59,448 nt of DNA from Prolixibacteraceae bacterium (GCA_023229575.1 JALNYZ010000022.1:1-59448); one strand, 5' to 3'; numbered from the stretch's first letter, positions 1 to 9,544 are shown. Numbers and translations are program-made. The notes: generated by a model not told the origin, from the letters alone.

Positions 1-2
1 GT

Positions 3-161
3 CTTGCAATGGGAGGGGAGACCGTGGAATTTACGTTACCGTTCAAAACCAGGCCATTTGTGATGTGCTCAGGCGGATTATCAGTGAAATATGATGATAT
101 TGCCGAATCAAAAGTAAAATTTTCAGGATCTTCAGGGAGTTACGAGATCATTGGAGAGTAG
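3..161 (+). CDS. C-terminal tail of an unidentified protein (5' end outside window)
   Basis: An open frame enters from the window edge and ends at TAG 159-161, giving 52 residues. The tail is beta-strand-like, alternating hydrophobic and polar residues, with a Gly/Ser-rich stretch before the end. It resembles the last strands of a secreted carbohydrate-active enzyme, but nothing diagnostic is visible, so no function is assigned. A gap of about 160 bases to the next gene holds no obvious gene. Confidence 0.5.
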   Translation, partial: LAMGGETVEFTLPFKTRPFVMCSGGLSVKYDDIAESKVKFSGSSGSYEIIGE

Positions 162-321
162 CAATTTTAACAATGATGTGAATTAAAGTTTTCATTCTTT
201 TAAATTAATAATTAATATTACATCGGATCAGTTGCCAAAGTTTCATACAAAGATTAAACTGACCAGGTCAATGCCACTAACGCATTTTTTAGTATTTCCA
301 AAATAACCAACCCTGCTGCTT

Positions 322-1848
322 ATGATGAACTCAATGTTCTCCACAAAATCCCTGACGAAAATCCTTAATGAGGCGCCGGCGCGGGGCGCCGGCTTTAAGC
401 GGACATTAAACAGGCTTAACTTAACCAACATAGGCATTGGTGCAATAATCGGGGCAGGGATTTTTGTGCTGACCGGGCAGATTGCTGCCATGTATGCCGG
501 ACCGGCAATCGTGATTTCATTTCTGATTTCCGGACTTGCATGTGCTTTGGTCGCGCTTTGCTATGCCGAGTTTGCCTCGATGATTCCCGTCGACGGTAGT
601 GCATATACCTATGGTTATGCTACGTTTGGAGAATTGTTCGCCTGGATTATCGGATGGAATCTGGTTGCCGAATACCTTTTTTCTGCAGCAACGGTAGCCG
701 TCGGATGGTCAGGCTATGTGATCAGCTTCCTGAAAGATTGCGGAATTTTTATCCCTGCTAAATTTACAGCGGCTACAGGTACCGTTTTGTATAATATCCC
801 TGACCTGGGATGGCAATCGCTTTCCGGTTTGTCCAAAGAGACGCTCGCTACCATCGATGTACACTCATTGCAATATGTAACGGCCACGATGAACCTACCG
901 GCGATGTTTATCGTTGCTGTCTTGACGATATTACTTGTTATTGGCATCTCTGAATCCGCTAACTTTAATGGTTTAATGGTGCTTATCAAAGTTGCCGCTA
1001 TTATTTTATTTGTAGGCATTGGCTTTTCGTTTGTTCATGCAAGCAATTGGCATCCTTTTATACCAGAAAATAGCGGCGAATGGGGGCACTACGGCATCAG
1101 CGGAATATTGCGGGGAGCAGCAGTGGTCATCATTGCCTATATTGGGTTCGATGCAGTTTCGACGACTGCCCAGGAGGCTGAAAACCCACAACGCGATATC
1201 CCGTGGGCAAGTTTGGTTTCACTCGGTATTTCAACAATCCTCTATATTTTGATGGCCATTGTATTAACAGGACTTGTAAGCTACACCCAACTCAACGTTG
1301 CCGACCCAATTGCTGTTGGGGTCAATGCCATGGGTCATGGCATGTTTTGGTTTCGTCCAATCATCAAGATTGCGGCAATTGCAGGTCTAACGTCAATAAT
1401 TCTTGTTATGATCCTGGGGCTTCCCCGTATATTCTTCTCCATGTCCAAAGACGGACTATTGCCAACATTTTTTTCAAAAATGCACAAACGCTTTAAAACA
1501 CCCTATATTGGCACTGTTTTGACAGGAATTGCAGCAATTATCCTTGCAGGAATTTTCCCAATCAATGTATTGGGAGAGATGGTTTCAATATGTACGCTCA
1601 TGGTATTTGTCATTGTCTGTATCGGGATCATTGTCCTGCGCCGCAAGCGGCCGGACCTGCCCCGGCCTTTCCGCACCCCATGGGTTCCGTTTATTCCGGC
1701 CCTTGGCGCACTTATTTGCCTGATTCAAATGTTTTCGCTGCCGTTTGACACCTGGCTGCGTATGATCGCCTGGCTTGTAATGGGTTTTGCAGTTTATTTC
1801 AGCTATGGCATATTTCATAGCGTTTTGCTTAACGATAAAAATGAATAA
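322..1848 (+). CDS. APC-family amino acid permease (cationic amino acid transporter type)
   Basis: This is a 508-residue inner-membrane protein with about 12-14 hydrophobic helices, which fits the APC superfamily. The signature NIGIGAIIGAGIFVLTG of helix 1 lies near residues 36-52, followed by the helix 2-3 segment CYAEFASMIPVDGSAYTY. It probably imports or exchanges amino acids. The start is the first of two adjacent ATGs. It is followed after 3 bases by a branched-chain aminotransferase, so the two are probably co-transcribed. Family assignment is secure; substrate is not. Confidence 0.92.
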   Translation: MMNSMFSTKSLTKILNEAPARGAGFKRTLNRLNLTNIGIGAIIGAGIFVLTGQIAAMYAGPAIVISFLISGLACALVALCYAEFASMIPVDGSAYTYGYATFGELFAWIIGWNLVAEYLFSAATVAVGWSGYVISFLKDCGIFIPAKFTAATGTVLYNIPDLGWQSLSGLSKETLATIDVHSLQYVTATMNLPAMFIVAVLTILLVIGISESANFNGLMVLIKVAAIILFVGIGFSFVHASNWHPFIPENSGEWGHYGISGILRGAAVVIIAYIGFDAVSTTAQEAENPQRDIPWASLVSLGISTILYILMAIVLTGLVSYTQLNVADPIAVGVNAMGHGMFWFRPIIKIAAIAGLTSIILVMILGLPRIFFSMSKDGLLPTFFSKMHKRFKTPYIGTVLTGIAAIILAGIFPINVLGEMVSICTLMVFVIVCIGIIVLRRKRPDLPRPFRTPWVPFIPALGALICLIQMFSLPFDTWLRMIAWLVMGFAVYFSYGIFHSVLLNDKNE

Positions 1849-1851
1849 AAT

Positions 1852-2916
1852 ATGGAAATAAAAATTACGAAAACGGAAAATTCCAAACTGAAAGGGATAG
1901 ACTTTGACAACATCCCTTTCGGGAAATACACCTCCGATCATATGTTCGTGATGGACTATGCCGACGGACAATGGAAAAATTTCCGGATTATTCCTTATCA
2001 GGGTTTTGTACTCGACCCTCAATCCAAAGCGCTTCAATATTGTCAATGCATCTTTGAAGGAATGAAGGTTACCATGGGTAAGGATGGCATTCCCAGGTTT
2101 CTGCGTCCCGATCTGAATATTGAGCGGTTTAACCATTCGGCCGAAAGGATGTGCATGCCTAAGATACCGCATGATATTTTTTTTAAGGCTTTGAATACCA
2201 TAGTGGCCCTTGATAAAAATTGGATACCAAAGGCCGAAGGCAGTGCATTATATGTTCGCCCAACAATGTTCGCAACCGAGAGTTCCCTGGCGGTTACACC
2301 CTCCGACACCTATACCTTTTACATTTATACCGGTCCGGGTCAACCCTATTTCTCCAAACCGGTAAAAGTAATTACCGAACAAAAACTGATCCGGGCTGTA
2401 CCCGGAGGTACCGGAGAGACGAAAACCGGAGGCAACTATGCAGGATCGTTGTTTGCAAGTGAGCTTGCCAAGAAGAAGGGATATGACCAAATTATTTGGC
2501 TCGAAAGCCCTGAATTTATCAAAATACAGGAAGCAGGCATGATGAACCTGTTTTTTGTGATCGGCGATACTGTTGTAACACCCAGGCTAACAGGCGCCGT
2601 TCTGAAAGGCACCACCCGGAATTATTGTCTTGATATCCTGGAGGAGAAACACTTTAAGGTAGAAGTGAGGGATATCTATATCGCCGAGATTATTGAAGCC
2701 TTCAAAAAAGGCGACCTAAAAGAGGCATTTGGAACTGGAACAGCAGCCGTTATTTCGCATATATCTGAAATAACGCATGGCGATACTTTGATGGTTTTAC
2801 CAAAAGTAGAGGATCGCATAGTCAGCAACATGCTTTACGATGAAATAAACGGATTACGGTCGGGCCGGATTGATGACAAACGCAATTGGTTAATTCCCGT
2901 GGATGTTAATATCTAA
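1852..2916 (+). CDS. ilvE: Branched-chain amino acid aminotransferase
   Basis: A 354-residue class IV PLP aminotransferase of the larger BCAT type, interconverting Leu/Ile/Val and their 2-oxo acids. The PLP lysine is K191 in GETKTGGNYAG, the family's K-x-GGNY motif. The segment EAGMMNLFFV matches the usual EVGTMNIFFV, with Met for the conserved Thr, and TPRLTGAVLKGTTR matches the phosphate-binding loop. It lies 3 bases behind the amino-acid permease, which fits joint amino-acid uptake and turnover. Confidence 0.93.
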   Translation: MEIKITKTENSKLKGIDFDNIPFGKYTSDHMFVMDYADGQWKNFRIIPYQGFVLDPQSKALQYCQCIFEGMKVTMGKDGIPRFLRPDLNIERFNHSAERMCMPKIPHDIFFKALNTIVALDKNWIPKAEGSALYVRPTMFATESSLAVTPSDTYTFYIYTGPGQPYFSKPVKVITEQKLIRAVPGGTGETKTGGNYAGSLFASELAKKKGYDQIIWLESPEFIKIQEAGMMNLFFVIGDTVVTPRLTGAVLKGTTRNYCLDILEEKHFKVEVRDIYIAEIIEAFKKGDLKEAFGTGTAAVISHISEITHGDTLMVLPKVEDRIVSNMLYDEINGLRSGRIDDKRNWLIPVDVNI

Positions 2917-2954
2917 ATAAGCATATATCTGGTAATTAAAAATAACTAAAACGT

Positions 2955-5300
2955 ATGAAAAAATTCAAATGGATATTTTTTGTTCTGATTTTGGGCATTG
3001 CAGCTTACGCGTTAATCGTCAACAATGTAATGGGCAAAAAAGAGTCTTTTGAAATCAGGGAAGCTGGAATTGCCTTACAATTTAGCGAAAATGGAGAGAT
3101 TACCGGATTGCTTTTGGGAGAATCAAAAATTCCGTTTCTCATTTCAGGTGGAACACTGCTCGATGGACTTACTGTTCGCGGCAAAGTAGTCATGGAATAC
3201 TTGAAAAAAAATGGTTCTTACAAATTTACACGCACAGTTGCAGACAGCCTGGGGCACACCTGCACGCAAACTGATGTATTCACACCAGATAAAGGGAGTA
3301 TTCGTTGGGAAGTTGCCATTTCGAGTGATGATTCTCCCTGGACCACAGCTATAATATCCCGGATGAAATGCGCCAGACCGCAAGAAACCCTGATATGGGC
3401 CCCATGGGGCTCGGCTGATTTTTCGGGTACCGTGTCAACTCCGAAACTTTCGGAACTTATCAAAAAGGGCAAGACAATGGAAAGCGGCGGATGGAGCGAT
3501 CCTCTGGTGCCGGTCGGATTTCTGGATCGTAACTGGCATTACGGCAATGTTGCACAGATTTGTCCCATTGCTGATGATTTTGTTGCCCTACCGCTCTTTA
3601 CACTTCTCGTGCCGGAGTCCGATTTAGGGTTGAGTCTTGTCCTTGCTCCTGATGATGTGTTGCTCAATATGGATCTTTCCGTATCCGACAATGGGCAGTT
3701 CCAGTACACACGTTCCAACTATCGTATAGGTAGTGGTAGAACCCTGATATTCACTATGTACCTTGTCCCCCACGAAGCTTCATGGAGGGGTGGTTTGCGT
3801 TTCCTGACCCAACGTTATCCGCGCTATTTCGATGCCCCGAACCCGCTGGCACACCAGATTGTAGGCTGTGGCGCCTATTCCGGAAGTGAAATGCCATTCG
3901 ATGTTGCTAAATATAAGAAAATGGCCTTTGGCTTCAATTGGAAGCTCTCCGATGATTTTCCCTATATGGGCATGTTCATTCCTCCCGTCAAAGATGCCGA
4001 TGAAAAATGGAGACGTTCGTGTGCCGAGCCGCGTCCGGTAGGTAAATCAGATTCTACCTCCTGTCGTCAGCTCAATGAATATGCGAAATATATGAAGAAT
4101 AGCGGCTTTTCTGTCCTCAATTATTTCAATGTTACCGAGTACGGAAAAGATGTCAATCCCAATATCGGACAACTGCCGGCATCTAAAGTAAATGATCCGC
4201 AACTTTGGAATGACGGATCGGCCTTTATGAAGGTAAATTTTCCGAATGCCTGGCTCAGGGTTACATCTTGCAGCAAAGTTAATAACAGTAAACCACTTAC
4301 GCCTATTAAGCCAATTATTGAACTCCCCGGTGGACTCAAAGGGATCATGTCCAATTGCTATGGTGCTGCAATTGTCGATCCCGGAGATCCCGATTATCAA
4401 AAATTTTTGCTTGAACAGGCTGACCGCCATATTAAACTGGTTCCGGAAACTGATGGAATCTGCATTGATCGTACCGATTGGCTGACCTTCTACAACAGTC
4501 AGGCTGATGACAGTGTAAGTTGGGTGGATGGATTGCCAGCCCGCTCACTTTATCGCTCATGGGCGGGGCTGATGTCGAAGCTCGGACCATTAATGCATAA
4601 TGCTGACAAAGTGATATTATCTAACATGATGCCCATGAGACTGGAGCTTGGACGTGAACTTGATGGCATCTTTACCGAGTTTGGACAAAACGGCAATGCA
4701 CTGAACACTTCCGCGTTACTTTGCATGCGAAAACCAGCAGTTGCGTGGACCTACAATAAAACCCTTCAACAGCCCAATCCTGATTCGTTTATGCAGCGCC
4801 ACCTCTATTTGGGGGTATTCCCTACCGCCCCTTTCCCATATAACAACCACTGTATCGGTCCGGATTCTTTAGCTGATCAACTTTACACCGACTATGGACC
4901 ACTACTCAACGCTATGCGAGGAAAAAAATGGGTGCTTGAGCCAAATTGTGTTGAAACTACGACTCAAGGCATAAAAGTCAATCTGTTTGAAGTTCCGGAT
5001 GGCTATGTTCTACCTGTTACCTTTGGAGGTAAAGCAGTATCTTCAATTGTTCGTCTCCGTAATATTTCAGGTTTGAACAAAATGAAGATAACAGTTCTTC
5101 ATCCTGGTTCGGATATTGAAATTCCGGTTGCAAGTTCATTTAAGAGTAATGTTCTCGAAATCGTGGTTCCATTAAAACGTGGTTGCGGAATGGTGAAATT
5201 TTCAAATGGGAAAATCCTAACTATGAAGCGAAAGAGTTCGTTTCAAACGCAAACAACGATGAATTGGAACCAGGTGGAAATCCGTGAAGCGAAAATATAG
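2955..5300 (+). CDS. Putative exported glycosidase-like protein
   Basis: A 781-residue protein with an N-terminal hydrophobic segment (residues 5-26) acting as signal peptide or membrane anchor. It then has a beta-sandwich-like region (about 30-290), a probable TIM barrel (about 300-640) and a C-terminal beta domain. Acidic residues in GICIDRTDWLTFYN and in GIFTEFGQNGN lie where retaining glycosidases of the alpha-galactosidase-like clans place catalytic acids. No family can be named with certainty. The architecture resembles the DUF6259-like protein at 15672-17843, and the gene opens the sugar-degradation run. Confidence 0.55.
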   Translation: MKKFKWIFFVLILGIAAYALIVNNVMGKKESFEIREAGIALQFSENGEITGLLLGESKIPFLISGGTLLDGLTVRGKVVMEYLKKNGSYKFTRTVADSLGHTCTQTDVFTPDKGSIRWEVAISSDDSPWTTAIISRMKCARPQETLIWAPWGSADFSGTVSTPKLSELIKKGKTMESGGWSDPLVPVGFLDRNWHYGNVAQICPIADDFVALPLFTLLVPESDLGLSLVLAPDDVLLNMDLSVSDNGQFQYTRSNYRIGSGRTLIFTMYLVPHEASWRGGLRFLTQRYPRYFDAPNPLAHQIVGCGAYSGSEMPFDVAKYKKMAFGFNWKLSDDFPYMGMFIPPVKDADEKWRRSCAEPRPVGKSDSTSCRQLNEYAKYMKNSGFSVLNYFNVTEYGKDVNPNIGQLPASKVNDPQLWNDGSAFMKVNFPNAWLRVTSCSKVNNSKPLTPIKPIIELPGGLKGIMSNCYGAAIVDPGDPDYQKFLLEQADRHIKLVPETDGICIDRTDWLTFYNSQADDSVSWVDGLPARSLYRSWAGLMSKLGPLMHNADKVILSNMMPMRLELGRELDGIFTEFGQNGNALNTSALLCMRKPAVAWTYNKTLQQPNPDSFMQRHLYLGVFPTAPFPYNNHCIGPDSLADQLYTDYGPLLNAMRGKKWVLEPNCVETTTQGIKVNLFEVPDGYVLPVTFGGKAVSSIVRLRNISGLNKMKITVLHPGSDIEIPVASSFKSNVLEIVVPLKRGCGMVKFSNGKILTMKRKSSFQTQTTMNWNQVEIREAKI

Positions 5301-5377
5301 TTTGAAGTGAGGGCCCCATATCATGTGAATTTTATGTGAACGCTTAATAATCAGTTAATTAATACAATTATTTTCAA

Positions 5378-5734
5378 ATGAAAAAATTAAATTGGAAAGA
5401 CATTCCTGAAGAACAGGTGAATCCGCAAATGAAACGTAAATTTATTTACGGTGAGCGGTTAATGATAGCCAAAATGGAATTTACCGATGGTTTCGCTGTT
5501 CCGTGGCACCTGCACGACAATGAACAGATTACCGAGGTTTATGAGGGCACCCTCCGTTTTTGGTTTGATAACGATGAAAAAAAATTCATCGACTTATTGC
5601 CAGGCGATACAATTGTTATCGCGGCAAACCGTCCGCACAAGGCTTTAATGATTGGCAACGTTGTTGAAACCGATACGTTTGCCCCACCACGACAAGATTG
5701 GATTAACAGTTCGGATAACTACTTAAGAAAATAA
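5378..5734 (+). CDS. Small cupin protein, KdgF-like
   Basis: A 118-residue single-domain cupin. Metal ligands are visible in WHLHDNEQ (His-x-His, then Glu) and in NRPHKA (distal His). The C-terminal stretch TFAPPRQDWI parallels the end of KdgF, the cupin that ring-opens unsaturated uronates from pectin or alginate. The gene sits 4 bases ahead of an SDR oxidoreductase, the usual partner for reducing such keto-sugars. The cupin fold is certain; a KdgF role is inference from the motif and the neighbour. Confidence 0.75.
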   Translation: MKKLNWKDIPEEQVNPQMKRKFIYGERLMIAKMEFTDGFAVPWHLHDNEQITEVYEGTLRFWFDNDEKKFIDLLPGDTIVIAANRPHKALMIGNVVETDTFAPPRQDWINSSDNYLRK

Positions 5735-5738
5735 AAAG

Positions 5739-6500
5739 ATGGATTTAGGAATACAAAATAAAGTTGCATTGGTACTGGCTTCCAGCATGGGACTGGGCAA
5801 AGCCGTTGCCATTGAATTGGCTACAGAAGGAGCTAAGGTAATTATTTGCGGTAATGACCAGAAATCGCTGGACGAAACCTATGCCGAAATTCAGGCATTT
5901 GCACCAGGTAGGATCTCCTCCTTTTTTTGTGAACTTACGAACGAAGCCCAACGCAAGCAGTTGATTGAGCATAGTGTTAAAACCTTCGGCGATATTGAAA
6001 TATTGGTAACAAACTCAGGCGGGCCTGCCGCCGGGCCTTTTGAACAGTTTGAGTTGGAGGACTGGAGACGTTTTTACGATTTATTGTTTATCAGTGTTGT
6101 CGATATTATAAAACAGGTTTTACCTGCCATGAAACAAAAGCGGGCTGGCCGTATTTTGGCTATGACGTCGGTGGCCGTGAAGCAACCTGCCAATAACCTC
6201 ATCTCTTCAAATGCTGTGCGCACCAGCGTAATGGGTTTGGTAAAAAGCCTGTCGAACGAAGTGGCCCGGTACAACATAACTGTAAACAACCTGATGCCGG
6301 GTTACACCAATACCAACAGAATAAAATATCTTGCTGAAAAAGATCCCACTGTTTACCAAATAAAGGATGAAATACCGATGGGACGATTTGCTGAAACCCG
6401 TGAATTTGCAGCTGCTGCAGCATTTTTGGTAAGTGAACGGGCGAGTTACATTACCGGACAGTCGCTGGCCGTTGATGGTGGTTTTATAAAAGGGAATTAG
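5739..6500 (+). CDS. SDR-family oxidoreductase with atypical active site
   Basis: A 253-residue Rossmann protein of short-chain dehydrogenase length. The cofactor loop reads ALVLASSMGLGKAVA rather than the usual TGxxxGxG. The strand-4 motif is NSGGP in place of NNAG. The catalytic Tyr-x-x-x-Lys is replaced by Ser-Asn-Ala-Val-Arg in LISSNAVRTSV. A recognised SDR subgroup departs from the motifs in this way (BKR-like SDR-like). It is probably co-transcribed with the cupin gene and is presumably involved in keto-sugar metabolism. Substrate unknown. Confidence 0.85.
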   Translation: MDLGIQNKVALVLASSMGLGKAVAIELATEGAKVIICGNDQKSLDETYAEIQAFAPGRISSFFCELTNEAQRKQLIEHSVKTFGDIEILVTNSGGPAAGPFEQFELEDWRRFYDLLFISVVDIIKQVLPAMKQKRAGRILAMTSVAVKQPANNLISSNAVRTSVMGLVKSLSNEVARYNITVNNLMPGYTNTNRIKYLAEKDPTVYQIKDEIPMGRFAETREFAAAAAFLVSERASYITGQSLAVDGGFIKGN

Positions 6501-6557
6501 CCTCTGAATACAATAGGTTAGCAGGGCATTACGAAAATTATCCTAAAAAATTAATTG

Positions 6558-6588
6558 TTTGTAAAAAGGAATTTTGTTTTTACATTTG
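6558..6588 (+). promoter_or_regulatory. Bacteroidota-type promoter for the first GH29 gene
   Basis: TTTG at 6558-6561, a 19-base spacer and TACATTTG at 6581-6588 match the Bacteroidota housekeeping sigma consensus (TTTG, N19, TAnnTTTG) exactly. Transcription should start near 6595, inside the palindrome at 6593-6612, and runs toward the fucosidase gene starting at 6685. Confidence 0.75.
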
Positions 6589-6592
6589 CAAC

Positions 6593-6612
6593 ATGTAATT
6601 ACAGGATTACAT
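6593..6612. promoter_or_regulatory. Palindromic putative operator
   Basis: A 7-base inverted repeat (ATGTAAT, 6-base spacer, ATTACAT) also contains the perfect 10-base palindrome TGTAATTACA at 6594-6603. It overlaps the predicted transcription start of the promoter just upstream, a position suited to repression. The GntR/UTRA regulator at 21512 is the natural candidate ligand-responsive repressor; this link is inference. Confidence 0.45.
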
Positions 6613-6639
6613 TTGAATTCGTTTTTAATGAAATGATAC

Positions 6640-6702
6640 AAATCTGGTGTAAATGAAAAATGTATTTTATAAAATCTGGTGTAAATGAAAAATGTATTTT
6701 AT
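6640..6702 (+). repeat. 31-base direct duplication spanning the fucosidase start codon
   Basis: The same 31 bases occur at 6640-6670 and 6672-6702 (period 32). Each copy carries ATG-AAA-AAT. Because the period is not a multiple of three, the upstream copy (ATG at 6653) encodes an 11-codon mini-ORF. Its TGA overlaps the true start codon at 6685 as ATGA. Confidence 0.95.
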
Positions 6703-8526
6703 ATTCTCTTCGGAATTTTGATAGCAGTAAACTATACGCTCAACGCTCAGTCTGGTAAGCGTTATGAGACTAACTGGGAATCGTTGAATTCAGCTCCTGT
6801 TCCAAGCTGGTTTAATGAAGCAAAAATTGGACTCTATATTTTTTGGGGGCCATACTCTGTCCCTGCTTACGAGTCCGGGTCTGGTTATGCCGAATGGTAC
6901 GGTGCCCACAACTGCAATGGATATTATCGTTATAAGAAATATGACAAGAAGTTCCATGAAAAAAATTATGGCAAGGACTTTTTATACGAAGATTTTGCCG
7001 ATCAGTGGAAGGCCGAATTATGGAACCCGGATGACTGGGCCGATTTATTCTCAAAATCAGGGGCAAAGTATTTTATTGTTGTGGCAAAATACCACGATGG
7101 CTTTTGTCTTTTTCCAACCTCATTTGATGCACGGACAATAAACAGGGATAAATGGAACAGCATTGACCGTGGGCCTAAAAGAGACATTATAGGTAACTTA
7201 TTTGAGGCCTGTAAAAAAAAGGATTTGAAGATGGGACTCTATATGTCTCTTTACGAATGGTGGCACCCTTTATGGGTCAATCATGAAACAAGAGGAAAAT
7301 ATGTCGATGAAGTTTTTCATCCTCAATTTAAGGAATTGATTACAAGATATAAACCTTGGTTTATTTTCACTGATGGACACCGGGCCGCTACCGATAAAAC
7401 TTTTAAATCTGTAGAGCTGCTTTCATGGCTGTTAAATGAATCCCCCGTAAAAGATTATATCGCATTTAATGATCGGTGGGGAGAGGATAGTTCTGGCAAA
7501 AATGGCATGATCTACAATAGCGAATTTGGAGGAGGAATCGGTAATAATAGCCATGCATGGCAGGAAGACAGGAGCTTTGGCCCTTCTTTTGGCTACAATA
7601 GAAATTTGAAAATTACGGATTATGATACACCTGAAGAACTTATAGGAATGATTGTGCAGTGTGTTGCACGAGGTGGCAATGTCGTTCTGGGCGTTGGTCC
7701 AAAAGCTGATGGAACCATTCCCGAAATAAACCAGGAGCGTATCCTCCAAATGGGAGATTGGCTGAAAGTAAATGGCGAGGCAATCTATGGCACTACAAAG
7801 TGGCAGAAAACAGAACAAATGAGAAAAGTCAATGTATCCAGATTAGATTCTTCTATCAATTTTAACTGGAAGTTAACGTCTCCGGTACCTAATATTCCCA
7901 AAAGGATATTTGATGTTGTTTGGGAAGCGACGCTTGTCCCTGATAAAACAGATGAATACAAATTTAAACTTTCGGCAATAGGCCAGTCGCGCTTTTATCT
8001 TAACGACAGTTTGTTGATTGACAGGACAAGCAGTGGCTTTGAATGGCTTATAAAGTCGGATTCAGTTTCAATTCAATTAAATAAGGAGAAACCCTACAAG
8101 GTGAGAGTTGAATACTACCGTAACCAAAACCGTTATGACATGAAGGCTGCAGAAGTGCGGTTGTTATGGTCCATACCGGGTATGAATATGGAGCCAGTCC
8201 CAGGGTCAATATTTTATAGCGATTATAAAAGTAAAATACATGGATTAAATGCGAAATTCTCTGCAGATGTACCCGAAGTATTTTATACAAAAAAAGGAAA
8301 TTCACTTTATGCGATATGTACAACCTGGCCTGGCGAAGAATTAGTCCTTCGTGGTGTTGTACCGTCAACGACTACAAGTATTTCAATTCTTGGGATCGGG
8401 AAAAACCTGAAGTGGTCTGTTAAAAAAAACAATTTGCATATAAAAGTTCCACAACTGACAATAGATAAGCTACCTTGTCAGTATGCATGGACATTTAAAA
8501 TTGAAAATTTTGATTCAACAATGTGA
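6685..8526 (+). CDS. GH29 alpha-L-fucosidase with C-terminal PA14-like domain
   Basis: A 613-residue exported enzyme that should hydrolyse terminal alpha-L-fucose. The signal peptide covers about residues 1-22, ending LNAQS. The GH29 barrel (about 30-390) includes KIGLYIFWGPYSVP, KYFIVVAKYHDGFCLFPT and PWFIFTDGH; the Asp of the last motif is the likely nucleophile. Residues about 395-505 look like a PA14 domain (EYKFKLSAIGQSRFYLN), often carbohydrate-binding, followed by a short beta domain. The second of two duplicated ATGs is used as start, since only it is in frame. Confidence 0.88.
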   Translation: MKNVFYILFGILIAVNYTLNAQSGKRYETNWESLNSAPVPSWFNEAKIGLYIFWGPYSVPAYESGSGYAEWYGAHNCNGYYRYKKYDKKFHEKNYGKDFLYEDFADQWKAELWNPDDWADLFSKSGAKYFIVVAKYHDGFCLFPTSFDARTINRDKWNSIDRGPKRDIIGNLFEACKKKDLKMGLYMSLYEWWHPLWVNHETRGKYVDEVFHPQFKELITRYKPWFIFTDGHRAATDKTFKSVELLSWLLNESPVKDYIAFNDRWGEDSSGKNGMIYNSEFGGGIGNNSHAWQEDRSFGPSFGYNRNLKITDYDTPEELIGMIVQCVARGGNVVLGVGPKADGTIPEINQERILQMGDWLKVNGEAIYGTTKWQKTEQMRKVNVSRLDSSINFNWKLTSPVPNIPKRIFDVVWEATLVPDKTDEYKFKLSAIGQSRFYLNDSLLIDRTSSGFEWLIKSDSVSIQLNKEKPYKVRVEYYRNQNRYDMKAAEVRLLWSIPGMNMEPVPGSIFYSDYKSKIHGLNAKFSADVPEVFYTKKGNSLYAICTTWPGEELVLRGVVPSTTTSISILGIGKNLKWSVKKNNLHIKVPQLTIDKLPCQYAWTFKIENFDSTM

Positions 8527-8599
8527 GATATCTTCAATACTTGGCGACAGAGCAATCAGTTAAATTCAAACAACCATAATTCTTATTAATGAAAAAATA

Positions 8600-9544
8600 A
8601 TGTATCAGAAAGCCAAACAACCAACGATGTATTTTATTGGTGTAACTACCTCAAAATCATCAATAATGTCAGTTTTTCCAGCATGGGCAGAATCCCTCGG
8701 TCTAGGACCTTGCGAGATTAAGGGAATTGATTTAAAGCTCCATGACGAACCTCAAAAATACAGGGAAGCTGTAGCGTTCATAAAAGACGATCCGCTTTCT
8801 TTGGGAGCATTGGTGACAACACATAAAATCGACTTGCTTAAAGCTTGCAGGGATCAATTTGAGAAGTTGGATGAATATGCAGATTTGATGGGTGAAATCA
8901 GCAGCATTTCAAAAAAAGACGGAAAGCTGGTCGGTCACGCGAAAGATCCGATTACCAGCGGCCTTGCTCTTGAAGCCTTTATTCCGGATAATTACTGGAA
9001 GAATACAGGCGCCGAGGTTTTCATATTGGGTGCAGGTGGATCTGCCATAGCGGTTTCTTGGTATCTGATGAAGAAGGAGCACGGTGAAAACCGACCATCG
9101 AAAATAATTATAGCAAACAGAAGTACCCCCCGGCTGGATGAGATGAGGCACATTCATTCTCAACTTGATTCCAAAGTTGATGTGGAATATGTTCATGCAC
9201 CTTCTTTGGATATTAGTGATGGGATATTAAGCCGCTTAAAACCCGGTTCTCTGGTAATAAATGCTACTGGCATGGGGAAAGACACACCTGGGTCCCCTAT
9301 TAGCGATCATGCAAAATTTCCTGTAAATGGGTTCGTGTGGGATTTCAATTACAGAGGAAATTTGGTTTTCCTTGACCAGGCAAAGAATCAGAAAAAGGAG
9401 AGAAACCTAATTATCGAAGATGGGTGGGAATATTTTCTCCATGGCTGGACCCGGGTAATTTCGGAGGTATTCCATGTAGAAATTGCGACCAAAGGTAGAC
9501 AATTCGACAAATTGTCAGAAATAGCCGCAAAGCAAAGAATTTAA
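8600..9544 (+). CDS. Shikimate dehydrogenase-like oxidoreductase
   Basis: A 314-residue protein with the two-domain layout of shikimate/quinate dehydrogenases. The N-terminal substrate domain contains GALVTTHKIDLL, in which the Lys matches the catalytic Lys of AroE. The Rossmann domain contains EVFILGAGGSAIAVSWYL and VINATGMG. The usual N-terminal Ser-x-Ser site appears as TTSKSS. Set among sugar genes rather than aro genes, it probably oxidises a cyclic polyol or keto-acid from sugar breakdown. That role is inference. Confidence 0.75.
   Translation: MYQKAKQPTMYFIGVTTSKSSIMSVFPAWAESLGLGPCEIKGIDLKLHDEPQKYREAVAFIKDDPLSLGALVTTHKIDLLKACRDQFEKLDEYADLMGEISSISKKDGKLVGHAKDPITSGLALEAFIPDNYWKNTGAEVFILGAGGSAIAVSWYLMKKEHGENRPSKIIIANRSTPRLDEMRHIHSQLDSKVDVEYVHAPSLDISDGILSRLKPGSLVINATGMGKDTPGSPISDHAKFPVNGFVWDFNYRGNLVFLDQAKNQKKERNLIIEDGWEYFLHGWTRVISEVFHVEIATKGRQFDKLSEIAAKQRI

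Noticed and set aside
3..161. Assigning the first gene tail to a named glycosidase family
   Set aside because: Only 52 residues are available and none forms a family motif.
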